A stretch of 64,000 nt of DNA from Bdellovibrio bacteriovorus (GTDB lineage: Bacteria > Bdellovibrionota > Bdellovibrionia > Bdellovibrionales > Bdellovibrionaceae): assembly GCF_001592735.1 (NCBI RefSeq), contig NZ_LUKE01000001.1, positions 682,001 through 746,000 on the forward strand, given 5' to 3'. Below the pieces are notes generated by a model. It saw only the letters and a list, made by a program, of their open reading frames with translations. It was not told the origin of the DNA and searched no databases. This document shows positions 51,683 through 60,896 of the stretch, piece by piece. The position numbers and the translations under genes are program-made. Position 1 is the first letter of the stretch, and every line of letters begins with the position of its first letter.

Positions 51683-51988
51683 ATGCCTAAATTTACGATT
51701 GATCATCAAAGCAACCATAACGCCGAAGAAGCTTACAAAAAGATTAAAGAGTTCCTTGAAACCGATCAGGATATTCGACGCTTCGACCCAAAGCTTCAAT
51801 GCTCTTTTGACGATAAATCTAAGTCCGCAGCGATGAAGGGCTCCCAATTTAAAGCGGATATGGCTATTGCCAGCGCTGGCGCAGGCAGTAAAGTCTCTGT
51901 CACGGTGGATCTGCCGTTGATGCTGACTCCGTTCAAGGGTAAAGTTCAAGAAACTTTGCAAAAAAAACTGGCGAAGTATTTAGGCTAA
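51683..51988 (+). CDS. polyhydroxyalkanoate system-type small protein
   Basis: A 101-residue protein fitting the PHA_gran_rgn family: a basic strand (KFTIDHQSNHNAEEAYKKI) and MLTPFKGKVQETLQKKLAKYL near the end. Some members sit in PHA operons, but the role is unproven and no PHA gene is nearby. AGAAAGGAC precedes the ATG. It is followed 9 bp later by the sigma factor gene, so they are cotranscribed. Confidence 0.75.
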   Translation: MPKFTIDHQSNHNAEEAYKKIKEFLETDQDIRRFDPKLQCSFDDKSKSAAMKGSQFKADMAIASAGAGSKVSVTVDLPLMLTPFKGKVQETLQKKLAKYLG

Positions 51989-51997
51989 GCTGATCTC

Positions 51998-53113
51998 ATG
52001 GCAAAAAAAACCACCTCTAAAACTACAAAAACATCGGTTAAAAAGCCGGTAGCTAATTCGGTAGCAAAGAAGCCCGTTGAAAAAAAGGCTTCTGGTGGTG
52101 CTGTGCCTAAAGTTAAGCCTAAAAGCGTAGTGGCGGAAATCGTTGAGGCTTCACATCCTGAAGAAATCAATCCCTCTGTCGAAGCTGACAAAGCCTATGC
52201 CGTCAGCTCCGAGGAACTCGAAATCGATGATTCACCCGTCGAGGAATCCAAGGCTTTAGCTGTCAGCGATACCAACAAAAGTATCGCCTCGACCGATCCT
52301 CTAGCCATGTACTTAAACGAAATTCGCCGCTATAAAGTTTTAAGTCGCGAAGAAGAAATGGCGTTGGCCAAAAAATATTTTGAATCCAAAGATCCGCACG
52401 CCGCGGAAGCCCTGGTCAAATCCAACTTGCGCTTCGTCGTAAAGGTGGCCGCAGATTATTCGAAATTCGGAGCTAAGATGATCGACCTTATCCAAGAAGG
52501 TAATGTCGGGCTGATGCATGCAGTTCGCGAATTTAATCCTTACAAAGGAGCACGCTTAATCACTTACGCCGTCTGGTGGATTCGTGGTTATATACAAGAG
52601 TATCTTATGCGCCAGTATTCCATGGTGCGTATTGGAACAACTCAGAATCAGCGCAAATTATTTTATCAACTACAAAAAGAAAAAGACGCTTTAGATGCCA
52701 TGGGTATCGAGCCCAACGCCGCCCTTATCAGCAGTCGTTTGGGTATTCCCGAAGATGAAGTGCGCGATATGGCCATGCGTATGTCAGGCCGTGATGTCAG
52801 CCTAGATCGTCCCGTGGATGACGAAGGCACAACAAGTCTTGGTGATTTGCAAAAAAGTCGCGATGATGAGCCTTTGGATGAAAATCTCGCACGCTTAGAG
52901 CAGCTGGAAATATTAAGAGAGAAAATTGAAGAGATTCGGCCTGAACTTTCAGAGCGCGAACTGATCATCTTGGATGAGCGCATCTTGAATGACGATCCAT
53001 TGACGTTGCAAGAGATCGGCGAAAAACACGGGATTACTCGCGAAGCCGTTCGTCAGATGGAAGCGCGCGTTCTTAAAAAAATCAAAGCCAAGATGGATGA
53101 AGCGGCTGATTAG
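51998..53113 (+). CDS. rpoH: RpoH-like (sigma-32) RNA polymerase sigma factor with N-terminal extension
   Basis: A 371-residue sigma-70-family factor. About the first 95 residues are a Lys/Ala/Ser-rich, likely disordered extension; the sigma core follows. Region 1.2/2 has DPLAMYLNEIRRY and LRFVVKVAADYSKFGAKMIDLIQEGNVGLM, region 2.4 SMVRIGTTQ, region 3, and region 4.2 LQEIGEKHGITREAVRQ. The RpoH box QRKLFYQLQKEKD places it in the heat-shock sigma-32 group. It would direct heat-shock or phase-specific genes. It converges on the exported RelE-like gene. Confidence 0.9.
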   Translation: MAKKTTSKTTKTSVKKPVANSVAKKPVEKKASGGAVPKVKPKSVVAEIVEASHPEEINPSVEADKAYAVSSEELEIDDSPVEESKALAVSDTNKSIASTDPLAMYLNEIRRYKVLSREEEMALAKKYFESKDPHAAEALVKSNLRFVVKVAADYSKFGAKMIDLIQEGNVGLMHAVREFNPYKGARLITYAVWWIRGYIQEYLMRQYSMVRIGTTQNQRKLFYQLQKEKDALDAMGIEPNAALISSRLGIPEDEVRDMAMRMSGRDVSLDRPVDDEGTTSLGDLQKSRDDEPLDENLARLEQLEILREKIEEIRPELSERELIILDERILNDDPLTLQEIGEKHGITREAVRQMEARVLKKIKAKMDEAAD

Positions 53114-53643
53114 TTGCCGTGAATTTGACCTTTGTTAACCCGTCGAATGCTGAACTCTGTATCCGTCATATCAAATAAAACTCGATAACCATCATTGAGT
53201 CTTACGCTATAGGCGTGCTCGCCGAATTGGGTCAGTCTTTCAAAGTGATAGCGACCGGGGTTGTTGCGGACTTCCGAGACGCCGCCGGGTTTGATCATAG
53301 ACGCCGTAAATTCGTCAACTTTAGCACGCAAATTCGGGGGCAAATGCGCGATTTCTTTTTCCGCCTTGCGATCAACTTTTAAAGACAAAGATTTCGCCGG
53401 GGATTTACTAGTAACTCCTTGAGCGGCATTACCCTCACCAGATTCTTGGTGCCCATACTTTCTTAAAAGATCACTGACAGCCTTGGGATCTTCCGTAGAA
53501 GGAAGTTTTGAGTACTCTTCCCAAAAAGCGGCGTTGTTAGCTATCTTGGGATCTTTTAGCGCTGCTTCAAGAGCACATTCACGCGCTTGAAGCGTCCCGG
53601 AAAAACTAAGAATAAAGAAAAGAACTAAAAACTTAAAGCGCAC
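53110..53643 (-). CDS. exported protein with a RelE/HigB-like ribonuclease fold at the C-terminus
   Basis: A 177-residue protein with a signal peptide (FLVLFFILSFSGTLQA, about 5-20). A helical, polar region follows (about 21-85), then a C-terminal ~90 residues that resemble RelE/HigB/ParE toxins. The parts are KAEKEIAHLPPNLRAKV (first helices), YHFERLTQFGEHAYSVRLND, GYRVLFDMTDTEF, and the closing SIRRVNKGQIHGN. The strand and Arg/His placement matches these mRNA interferases. No antitoxin gene is adjacent; the protein is exported and so might not harm its maker. It overlaps the upstream gene by 11 bp. Family assignment is by pattern only. Confidence 0.75.
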   Translation of the reverse strand: MRFKFLVLFFILSFSGTLQARECALEAALKDPKIANNAAFWEEYSKLPSTEDPKAVSDLLRKYGHQESGEGNAAQGVTSKSPAKSLSLKVDRKAEKEIAHLPPNLRAKVDEFTASMIKPGGVSEVRNNPGRYHFERLTQFGEHAYSVRLNDGYRVLFDMTDTEFSIRRVNKGQIHGN

Positions 53644-54595
53644 AGCTCATCGCCTCTCGTGCCAAGACAGAGCCATCAGGGATTTTTAATCCCTTGTTTC
53701 TTAACTCCAATCCCTGCACAACGGTCTTTAAGCCCGCTTTGATCTTTAATAATAATGACGGCAAGAGCTTTGCTAAACCTGCTAATGCCCCTGCACCCAC
53801 CAATCCCTGGGCCGCATCGCCAAGGACTTGGCCGGCGATGGTACAGGCGATAGCCGCTTTTTCTTCACTTGGAAGACTTTGGAAAGCCGCAAAGGCTTCC
53901 TTAAGTTCCGAATTTATATTCATCACAAAGTTTTTAAGTTCCACGAAGGACTGCTTGGTTTCTGCCCACAGTTTTCCGGGTTCGGTAGCCAATCGCTTAA
54001 AAAAACTTAAGGTCGAACTGACACTGCCCGTAAATCCACTGAGGGCATCTGTTCCGCACTTTCCGATCGCTCTTAAAATAGAATCCGATTCTAAAGAGTC
54101 CGCAGTTTTACCCACACGATTCTGTGGACCAGTCATGCAGGTCACGGCATGAGCTTGCGGCAAGAGCCAACTGAACTTCGCCGATACATCTGAGGATGTG
54201 ATCCAGGGTTTTGCAGCCTCTTTAAATTCACCCTTCGTCATATCCATACCCATAAGCATGTAATAAGTTTCTTCCACTTTAAAATGCAGAACTTGAACGC
54301 CTAAGCCCTCATCAGTGATGACTTTACCTAGCATCGTATCCGGAACTTGCAATCCTGACTTTAAAATCATGCTAGATTGCCATTGATGAGAAACAAAGGC
54401 CCGATCAAACGTAAATCCTGCCGTCGTTAGATTAAGGTCACTGATTGAGTGAAACCCATTGGCCGAAAGCATTTGGCTAATTTTATAGATTTGCAGCGAC
54501 GAGGGGTTTAATAAAGAAGCCTGGTCGATCTTGTATTCAAAAGACCAGGCAGTAAAGCTAAGAAAGGTGGAAACGTACAATACTAGGAACTTCAT
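53633..54595 (-). CDS. exported protein of unknown function, toxin-gene partner
   Basis: A 320-residue protein with a signal peptide (ends TAWSF). The first ~130 mature residues form a mixed domain. A Cys/Gly-rich centre follows, then a hydrophobic, Ala/Gly-rich segment (IACTIAGQVLGDAAQGLVGAGALAGL) near residues 250-285, the kind of segment seen before toxin domains in polymorphic toxins. No family is recognised. It starts 5 bp after the fliA stop and overlaps the RelE-like gene by 11 bp, so it may be transcribed with the flagellar operon. Confidence 0.7.
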   Translation of the reverse strand: MKFLVLYVSTFLSFTAWSFEYKIDQASLLNPSSLQIYKISQMLSANGFHSISDLNLTTAGFTFDRAFVSHQWQSSMILKSGLQVPDTMLGKVITDEGLGVQVLHFKVEETYYMLMGMDMTKGEFKEAAKPWITSSDVSAKFSWLLPQAHAVTCMTGPQNRVGKTADSLESDSILRAIGKCGTDALSGFTGSVSSTLSFFKRLATEPGKLWAETKQSFVELKNFVMNINSELKEAFAAFQSLPSEEKAAIACTIAGQVLGDAAQGLVGAGALAGLAKLLPSLLLKIKAGLKTVVQGLELRNKGLKIPDGSVLAREAMSCAL

Positions 54596-54600
54596 CGGTA

Positions 54601-55386
54601 TTAAGCGACTTCAAGTTCCCCTGCTCCAATGGTTGCTGCCAATTTCGCGCGAAGGCGAGTGACCGCTTGAGCATGAAGCTGTGATACACGGGACTCTGTC
54701 ACGCGAAGAACTTGACCGATCTCTTTAAGATTGAGGTCCTCGTAGTAATACAATGAAAGCACCAAACGTTGTCGCTCAGGTAATTCTTCAATGGCTTGCG
54801 CGACAACTTCTTTGATGTTTTTAACGTTCAATTGATTGAACGGAGAGTTCGTGCGTGAACCTTCCAAGATATCCATGATGGATTTTTTGTCCGTGTTACT
54901 GAACGACGTCGCCTGATCGATGGGCAGCAAGCTCACCGGGCGCACTTGATTTACCAGATCATGAAATTCATCAATCGAGACATTCAATGCTTTAGCCACT
55001 TCTTCATCCGTTGGTGTACGGCCCAAATCGGCTTCTAATTGCACCATGGTTTTATCCAGAAGCTTAGCTTTATCACGGATCGAACGTGGTACCCAGTCTT
55101 GAGCACGTAATTCATCCAAGATCGCTCCGCGGATACGGAACTCAGCATAAGTTTTAAATTTATTATCACGAGAAGAATCGTATTTCTCGATAGCGTCCAT
55201 CAAACCGATGACACCGGCAGAGATCAAATCATCCAACTCAATATTCGACGGCAAACGCACGGCGATTTTCTGAGCGATAAATTTAATTAACGGCGCATAT
55301 TCGCGGATCAGATCATCCTTCTGATTCGTAGCTATCTTACGTGGCTCTTCCTTGTACTTTTTCAACAACGCCGCATTTTTACTCAT
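54601..55386 (-). CDS. fliA: flagellar sigma factor FliA (sigma-28)
   Basis: A 261-residue sigma-70-family factor of the FliA/WhiG group. Region 2 reads LIREYAPLIKFIAQKIAVRLPSNIELDDLISAG and DKFK-type YAEFRIRGAILDELRAQDWVPRS; region 4 reads NLKEIGQVLRVTESRVSQLHAQAV. It recognises the late flagellar promoters, such as the candidate before motA. The ATG at 55386 follows GAGGG. It is 58 bp after flhG. No anti-sigma FlgM is seen next to it. Confidence 0.95.
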   Translation of the reverse strand: MSKNAALLKKYKEEPRKIATNQKDDLIREYAPLIKFIAQKIAVRLPSNIELDDLISAGVIGLMDAIEKYDSSRDNKFKTYAEFRIRGAILDELRAQDWVPRSIRDKAKLLDKTMVQLEADLGRTPTDEEVAKALNVSIDEFHDLVNQVRPVSLLPIDQATSFSNTDKKSIMDILEGSRTNSPFNQLNVKNIKEVVAQAIEELPERQRLVLSLYYYEDLNLKEIGQVLRVTESRVSQLHAQAVTRLRAKLAATIGAGELEVA

Positions 55387-55447
55387 CAAAATTTCCCTCT
55401 TAAAACAATGTTAGCAAACAGGCTATCGAGCTGAAAGTCCAATTCTC

Positions 55448-56278
55448 CTAAGCAAATCCAACGACCTGATCCCAGAACATCTGCATTCCGCCTTGGGACT
55501 CGATGTGCTTGGAAGTCTTATCGATTTGCATGGAGATCTGACGAATGGCTTTCGCCGATTCCGCTCCCGGTTCATGTCTTGAAATGAGACGCTGATTTTG
55601 TGTTGCTTTTTTCAAAACAACGTCATTGGGTACCGAGCCCCAGTAGTCCAGACCAATGTATAGAAACTTATTCACCACATCGTTAAATCGTTGGTACAAG
55701 CCTAAACCCTCTTGTTCATCGCGCACTTGATTGCAGATGATCGAGAAGTGATTCACTTTGTGGGTTTTATTTAGAACTTTAATTAAAGCATAAGCATCCG
55801 CAAAACTAGATGGATCCGGGGTGATCACCACCGACACTGTTTGCGCGGCGGAGTTCAGAAACAGGACGTTTTCTGCAATTCCAGGCGCAGTATCAATCAA
55901 CAAGAAATCAAATCCCAATGGCAAGCTGCTGACCGCTTCAACCATCGCTCTTCGTTCGAAGTTATTCATGTGATTGAACTCAACCACTCCGCTGCCACCC
56001 GGGATTAAGAAGACGTCTTTTGCGACTTCCAATAGGATGTCTTTCATCTCTTTACGACCAGCTAAAATGTCGTGAATATTTCCGTTGGTTTTAACCCCAA
56101 ACATAATATCCACATTGGCCATTCCCAGGTCGCCATCTAAAATCAGCACTTTCTTGCCTTTTTGGGCGAGGTTCAAAGCAAGGTTTGATACCAATGTCGT
56201 CTTACCGACCCCTCCCTTACCGGAAGTGATGCTAATAGTGCGTGTGCGATACATCTCAAAAGAATTCAATCTTCTCAT
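55448..56278 (-). CDS. flhG: FlhG/FleN MinD-like flagellar number regulator
   Basis: A 276-residue ParA/MinD-type ATPase. The deviant Walker A ITSGKGGVGKTTL lies near residue 18, followed by VLILDGDLGMANVDIMFG and DTAPGIAENV. It pairs with FlhF to set the number and polar place of flagella. The start overlaps the flhF stop (ATGA). The first eight residues precede a second Met at 56254 that would also be usable. It lacks the Ala/Met-rich tail of MinD, as FlhG does. Confidence 0.93.
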   Translation of the reverse strand: MRRLNSFEMYRTRTISITSGKGGVGKTTLVSNLALNLAQKGKKVLILDGDLGMANVDIMFGVKTNGNIHDILAGRKEMKDILLEVAKDVFLIPGGSGVVEFNHMNNFERRAMVEAVSSLPLGFDFLLIDTAPGIAENVLFLNSAAQTVSVVITPDPSSFADAYALIKVLNKTHKVNHFSIICNQVRDEQEGLGLYQRFNDVVNKFLYIGLDYWGSVPNDVVLKKATQNQRLISRHEPGAESAKAIRQISMQIDKTSKHIESQGGMQMFWDQVVGFA

Positions 56279-57717
56279 ATGGCTTCAGAATCCTGTTGCT
56301 TAAATTGAGTGATCTTAAAAATTAAATCTAATAAACGCTCTTTGGTCGCATACTCGAAGTCTTCCGGCACGCGTGGACCTATACCGAACGAGTGCAATGG
56401 AATGTCAAAACGCTTCATAAAGTTGTAAATGGTCCCGTGCTGAGTCGATTCATCAAGCCCCGTAAAGATCGCATCTTTGTAGCCTAGCACGGAATAACGA
56501 CGACCTAGTTCTGTCGCATCGGCGTCTTTGGCATTGGTTGAAAGTACCAAATGAATATTTGGGTTTAACGCTGCCGGTGGAAGCAAGCTCTTTAGCATAT
56601 GAATTTCTTCATTGTTTTTCAAAGACAAGCCTGTGTAGTCAACCAGAACGGCGTCGACATTGGCAAGATAGCGCATCAAGTTTGTCCAATCTTGCTGTGA
56701 ACGAATCACCGAAAACGGGACGTTCAAAATTTGCGCGTAAATCTTCATTTGGTCAGCCGCGCCCACCTTAAAGGTGTCCGTCGTAAAAAGCGCGATACGC
56801 TTGCCTTCACGAACAACCATTTGGCTGGCCATTTTGATCAAAGCCGAGGTTTTACCACTGCCCGCCGGCCCGACGAAGCAATGAATTTTTCCGTGCGTCG
56901 GGTTTTGTACTATTTTGGTGTTATCCAAAACGTGACGAGCCACCCATGCTTCTACTAAGGATTTATTTTTCAATTTCAATGCCGGCAAAGTTTCTTGTGC
57001 CGTCGTCAAGAATTCCGCCGCAATTTCCGGCGCCATACCCGCTTTCGTCAATTTTTCATAAACAAAGCTTAGGTCATAGTTAATACCGTAATCTGCGCCG
57101 GGGTGAGAGCCCATGAAAGATTGCGGCATCGTTTGGAATTGTGAGATTACTTGCTTCAAGCTCGCGATTTCACTTCTTAAAGCCAGAACTTCTTCATTTT
57201 CACCCACCGGAGCACGATGAACTTTCGCCGCAACCGGAGTCGGAGCTTTTTTTGAAACGGCCGCTGGCTGCGCCCCGAAAGTGTCTTGAGCTTGGAATGC
57301 ATTCAAGGCTCTCTGAGCGGCAGTACGCACGCGCTCTTCGGCGACTTGTTTCTGACGAGCTTGTTCGGCTTCGTCTTCGATATCGATATAGCGACGTTGC
57401 GTGATGGAGGTTGTGGCACTTTGCGCTTTATGCACATGCTTATCCACCATCTTCTGGATCAACTCTTTTTGTTGACGCGCCGGAATCTGTTTAAATTTTT
57501 GCAGGTCTTGTTCGCGTAATTTGCTTTCGGCGAATTTCTTTTTTTGCAAAGTCTCTTCCGAGACGGCCGCTGTGATTTCCACGCTGCCTTCGCCGACTAA
57601 GCCATAACTTTTATTATTGTCGCGAGCCGACAAGATAATCGCATCCGGCCCAAGTTGGGTTTTCACCATCTCTAAAGCCTCTTTCATTGTACGTGCTTCA
57701 AACTTCTTAACCTGCAT
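56275..57717 (-). CDS. flhF: flagellar biosynthesis GTPase FlhF
   Basis: A 480-residue SRP-type GTPase. The N-terminal B-type start (MQVKKFEARTMKEALEMVKTQLGPDAII) is typical of FlhF. A Lys/Gln-rich linker and the NG domain follow, with the P-loop CFVGPAGSGKTSALIKMAS, TDTFKVGAADQMKIYAQIL and FTGLDES. FlhF recruits the flagellar base to the pole. The P-loop uses GPAGSGKTS instead of the common GPTGVGKTT. It overlaps flhA by 11 bp and flhG by 4 bp. Confidence 0.95.
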   Translation of the reverse strand: MQVKKFEARTMKEALEMVKTQLGPDAIILSARDNNKSYGLVGEGSVEITAAVSEETLQKKKFAESKLREQDLQKFKQIPARQQKELIQKMVDKHVHKAQSATTSITQRRYIDIEDEAEQARQKQVAEERVRTAAQRALNAFQAQDTFGAQPAAVSKKAPTPVAAKVHRAPVGENEEVLALRSEIASLKQVISQFQTMPQSFMGSHPGADYGINYDLSFVYEKLTKAGMAPEIAAEFLTTAQETLPALKLKNKSLVEAWVARHVLDNTKIVQNPTHGKIHCFVGPAGSGKTSALIKMASQMVVREGKRIALFTTDTFKVGAADQMKIYAQILNVPFSVIRSQQDWTNLMRYLANVDAVLVDYTGLSLKNNEEIHMLKSLLPPAALNPNIHLVLSTNAKDADATELGRRYSVLGYKDAIFTGLDESTQHGTIYNFMKRFDIPLHSFGIGPRVPEDFEYATKERLLDLIFKITQFKQQDSEAI

Positions 57718-59806
57718 GGCTCATCTCCACAAGTGCTACCGCCTGTACGTCCGCATCTGAACTCAACTCGTTATGCGAAAGGACAACCAATTGAGGAATA
57801 AAACGGGACGTTAATTTATATAAATGGCGACGTGACGTCGGGCTGGTCAGCAAGATCGGCTGACTAGCAACTTCCGGGTGGTTTTCCACGGTACGGGCAA
57901 TTTCGTTAATCAAACGATGGGCCGTCGTGGGATCCATCACCAACTGAACTCCTTGTTCTGTTTGCAACAACGAGTTCGCGATCAATTCCTCAATATGAGG
58001 ATGTAATGTCATAACAGGGATATTACCCATTTCGGTTGTGTACTTCGCCGTGATACCACGAGCCAGTCCGCGACGAACTTGTTCCGTCAACGCTTCGACG
58101 TCCTTGGTGCGCGGAGCTTCGTCAGCCAATGTTTCAAAGATCGTCAATAGATCACGGATAGAAACTTGTTCCTTAAGAAGGCTTTGCATAACTCGCACCA
58201 CAGATCCCAAGGGCAGAAGATCTGGGATAAGCTCTTCGACCACTTTCGGGTGAGATTTTTTGAAGTTTTCAATTAACGTCGAAGCCTCTTGGCGACCTAA
58301 CAATTCATGGGCATGTGAACGAACGATCTCTGTCAAATGCGTCGCCATGACTGTTGGCAAGTCCACCACCGTGTAACCCGCAAGTTCTGCATCTTCTTTA
58401 CGTGACGGAGAAATCCAGATCGCATCCAAACCAAATGCCGGTTCTTTGGTTGCAATACCGTCGATTCTTTCAGAGACGTTCCCTGGATCCATTGCCAACA
58501 GCGAATCAGAACGCAACGTCCCCCCGCCCACACGATTTCCTTTGATCATCACGCGGTATTCACCCGGCGCCAATTGCAAGTTGTCGCGGATGTGGATACT
58601 TGGAACTACGATTCCCAGATCCAAAGCAAACTGCTTACGGATACTGACGATACGCTCAAGCAAGTCACCGCTTTGATCAGATTCAACGATATTGATAAGT
58701 CCGTAACCAACTTCCAATTCAACCATATCAAGTGGAAGCATCGTTTCGATGTTTTCTTTTTTTGGTGCGGCCAATGCTGTTTCAGAAGCCTTTTTCTCAT
58801 CCGCAGCTTTTTCCGCACGCGCTTTATTAATAATCCAAGCCGTTCCGCACAACACCGCCCCCATGAAAAGAAATGGAATTGTCGGTAACCCTGGAACTAA
58901 ACCCATCAGGATCAAAACGCCGCCCGAGATCATGACTGCGCGAGGTTTAACAAAAAGTTGTCCCGTGACTTCTTCACCCACGTCTTTGTCTGAATTTGAA
59001 GTACGAGTCACGATGATACCGGCCGCGGTAGAGATCACTAGAGCCGGAATCTGCGCTAATAAACCATCACCGATCGTCAACATCGTATAGTACTTAGCGG
59101 CCGTGCTCATATCCAAACCTTTTTGGATTACACCGATCGCCAAACCACCCAAGATATTGATCATCGTAATAATAATACCGGCAATAGCGTCACCACGAAC
59201 GAATTTCGAGGCACCATCCATAGCTCCGTAAAAGTCTGCTTCGCCTTCGATTTGCTTACGGCGTTTACGAGCTTCCGCTTCTGTGATGTGACCCGAGTTC
59301 AATTCGGCATCAATCGACATTTGCTTACCAGGCATCGCATCCAAGGTGAAACGAGCTGCCACTTCCGCCACGCGGCCAGAACCTTTTGTGATAACCATGA
59401 AGTTAATGACCATCAAGATGATGAACATTACAAAACCGATCACATAGTTTCCGCCGACAACGAAGTTCGCAAAAGATGCGATAACTTCGCCGGCAGCTCT
59501 TTCCCCCTCATGCCCATGTGTCAGAATTAAACGTGTCGTTGCCACGTTCAAAGAAAGCCGGAACAAAGTTGTCATCAAAAGTAGAGACGGGAAAGATGTA
59601 AAATCAAGAGCACGGTCCGTATAAATACTAACCAAAAGGATCAAAATGCTTAGAGCCAAAGAAAATGTTAACGAAATGTCCAACATGATCGGCGGAAGTG
59701 GAATGATCATGACCGCTAAAACTGAAAGCAATCCAAAAGCGATCAGAAGATCTGTATTCTTCGTCAGCTTATCGAATCTTTTCATGAACTGAAAAACTTG
59801 ATCCAT
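57707..59806 (-). CDS. flhA: flagellar export gate protein FlhA
   Basis: A 699-residue inner-membrane protein, the main type III export gate. There are eight membrane helices in the first ~330 residues. The family motif LLLMTTLFRLSLNVATTRLIL and the cytoplasmic loop with RFTLDAMPGKQMSIDAELNSG and ARKRRKQIEGEADFYGAMDGASKFV are present. A ~370-residue cytoplasmic domain ends in the proton-export ring. Its TAATG start overlaps the flhB stop by one base. Part of the flagellar operon. Confidence 0.98.
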   Translation of the reverse strand: MDQVFQFMKRFDKLTKNTDLLIAFGLLSVLAVMIIPLPPIMLDISLTFSLALSILILLVSIYTDRALDFTSFPSLLLMTTLFRLSLNVATTRLILTHGHEGERAAGEVIASFANFVVGGNYVIGFVMFIILMVINFMVITKGSGRVAEVAARFTLDAMPGKQMSIDAELNSGHITEAEARKRRKQIEGEADFYGAMDGASKFVRGDAIAGIIITMINILGGLAIGVIQKGLDMSTAAKYYTMLTIGDGLLAQIPALVISTAAGIIVTRTSNSDKDVGEEVTGQLFVKPRAVMISGGVLILMGLVPGLPTIPFLFMGAVLCGTAWIINKARAEKAADEKKASETALAAPKKENIETMLPLDMVELEVGYGLINIVESDQSGDLLERIVSIRKQFALDLGIVVPSIHIRDNLQLAPGEYRVMIKGNRVGGGTLRSDSLLAMDPGNVSERIDGIATKEPAFGLDAIWISPSRKEDAELAGYTVVDLPTVMATHLTEIVRSHAHELLGRQEASTLIENFKKSHPKVVEELIPDLLPLGSVVRVMQSLLKEQVSIRDLLTIFETLADEAPRTKDVEALTEQVRRGLARGITAKYTTEMGNIPVMTLHPHIEELIANSLLQTEQGVQLVMDPTTAHRLINEIARTVENHPEVASQPILLTSPTSRRHLYKLTSRFIPQLVVLSHNELSSDADVQAVALVEMSHAG

Positions 59807-60867
59807 TATCTTTTCTTCCTACGCAAACGGTAAACATATGAAAGCACTTCCGCCACCGCGACAAAGAGCTCTCGAGGAATAACTTGTCCAATTTTTAAAG
59901 TTTTAAAGATCGTTCGTGCCAGTGGTTTATTTTCCACGATCGGAATGTTGTTTTCACGAGCGATTTCTTTGATTTTCTCTGCAATCAAATCCGCACCCAT
60001 CGCGACGATTTGTGGAGCCGGAAGATTGTCAGAATATTTTAATACTACGGCAATATGAGTGGGATTGGTGATCACCACGTCAGCAGTGGGAACGTCGGCC
60101 ATCATACGCTTACTTGCCATTTCGCGCTGAATACGGCGAATGCGAGACTTGATCATCGGATCACCCTCGCGTTGCTTATGTTCTTCTTTGACCTCTTGTT
60201 TGGTCATCATCATTTTCTTCTCTAGATCCCATCTTTGATAGAAATAATCTGCTCCGGCAATCACGAGCATCACGCCGCCGACCCCTCCTAAGAGCTTCAC
60301 CACCACCGTGCCTAAGTACACGATGATTTGTTCAATCGAGAACGTAATCATGTAGGGAATTTTTGCGACTTCGCCGCGCAATAGGAAATAAAGTACGATT
60401 CCCACTGCCCCCATTTTCAAAATTGATTTCAAGGCTTCAACGACAGCTCTTAAGCTGAAGATGCGCTTGAAACCTTCCACCGGGCTGAGCTTTTCAAAGT
60501 TCGGCGAAAGCGCGTCTTCCACTTGTAAGAAACCCACTTGCATGATTGATGAAGCCACACCAAGCACACCCGCAATTCCCAAAACAGGTGCCATCAGAAT
60601 ACCAGCTTTTCCGGCACAAAATGTTAAAGCTTCCATGAAGTTTCCTTCACGAACCATCTGGACCATGTCTTGACCAAAGGAGTACTGAAATACTTCAAAG
60701 ATATGCTGAAAAAAGAACCGGCCCAAAGCATAGATGCCACCGGCCGATGCTAATAGCACCACCGCAGATCCCAACTCTTTGGTATGGGCCACGTTGCCGC
60801 GCTTACGGAATTCTTCCCGCCTCGCGTCCGTCGCCTGTTCTGTCTTTTCGCCGTTCTCTTCTGACAC
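59806..60867 (-). CDS. flhB: flagellar export switch protein FlhB
   Basis: A 353-residue export-gate protein with four membrane helices and a cytoplasmic domain carrying the autocleavage motif VITNPTHIAVVLKY (NPTH about residue 268). It controls the switch from rod/hook to filament export. The Lys/Arg-rich N-terminus (EENGEKTEQATDARREEF) is the typical FlhB start. It lies between fliR (29 bp gap) and flhA (1-bp overlap). Confidence 0.97.
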   Translation of the reverse strand: MSEENGEKTEQATDARREEFRKRGNVAHTKELGSAVVLLASAGGIYALGRFFFQHIFEVFQYSFGQDMVQMVREGNFMEALTFCAGKAGILMAPVLGIAGVLGVASSIMQVGFLQVEDALSPNFEKLSPVEGFKRIFSLRAVVEALKSILKMGAVGIVLYFLLRGEVAKIPYMITFSIEQIIVYLGTVVVKLLGGVGGVMLVIAGADYFYQRWDLEKKMMMTKQEVKEEHKQREGDPMIKSRIRRIQREMASKRMMADVPTADVVITNPTHIAVVLKYSDNLPAPQIVAMGADLIAEKIKEIARENNIPIVENKPLARTIFKTLKIGQVIPRELFVAVAEVLSYVYRLRRKKR

Positions 60868-60896
60868 TTAAGTTCCTTCCTAGAACTCGGGCCCCG

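Noticed and set aside
53110-53643. Standard type II toxin-antitoxin locus
   Set aside because: A signal peptide starts the RelE-like protein and neither neighbour resembles an antitoxin, so it is described instead as an exported RelE-like protein.
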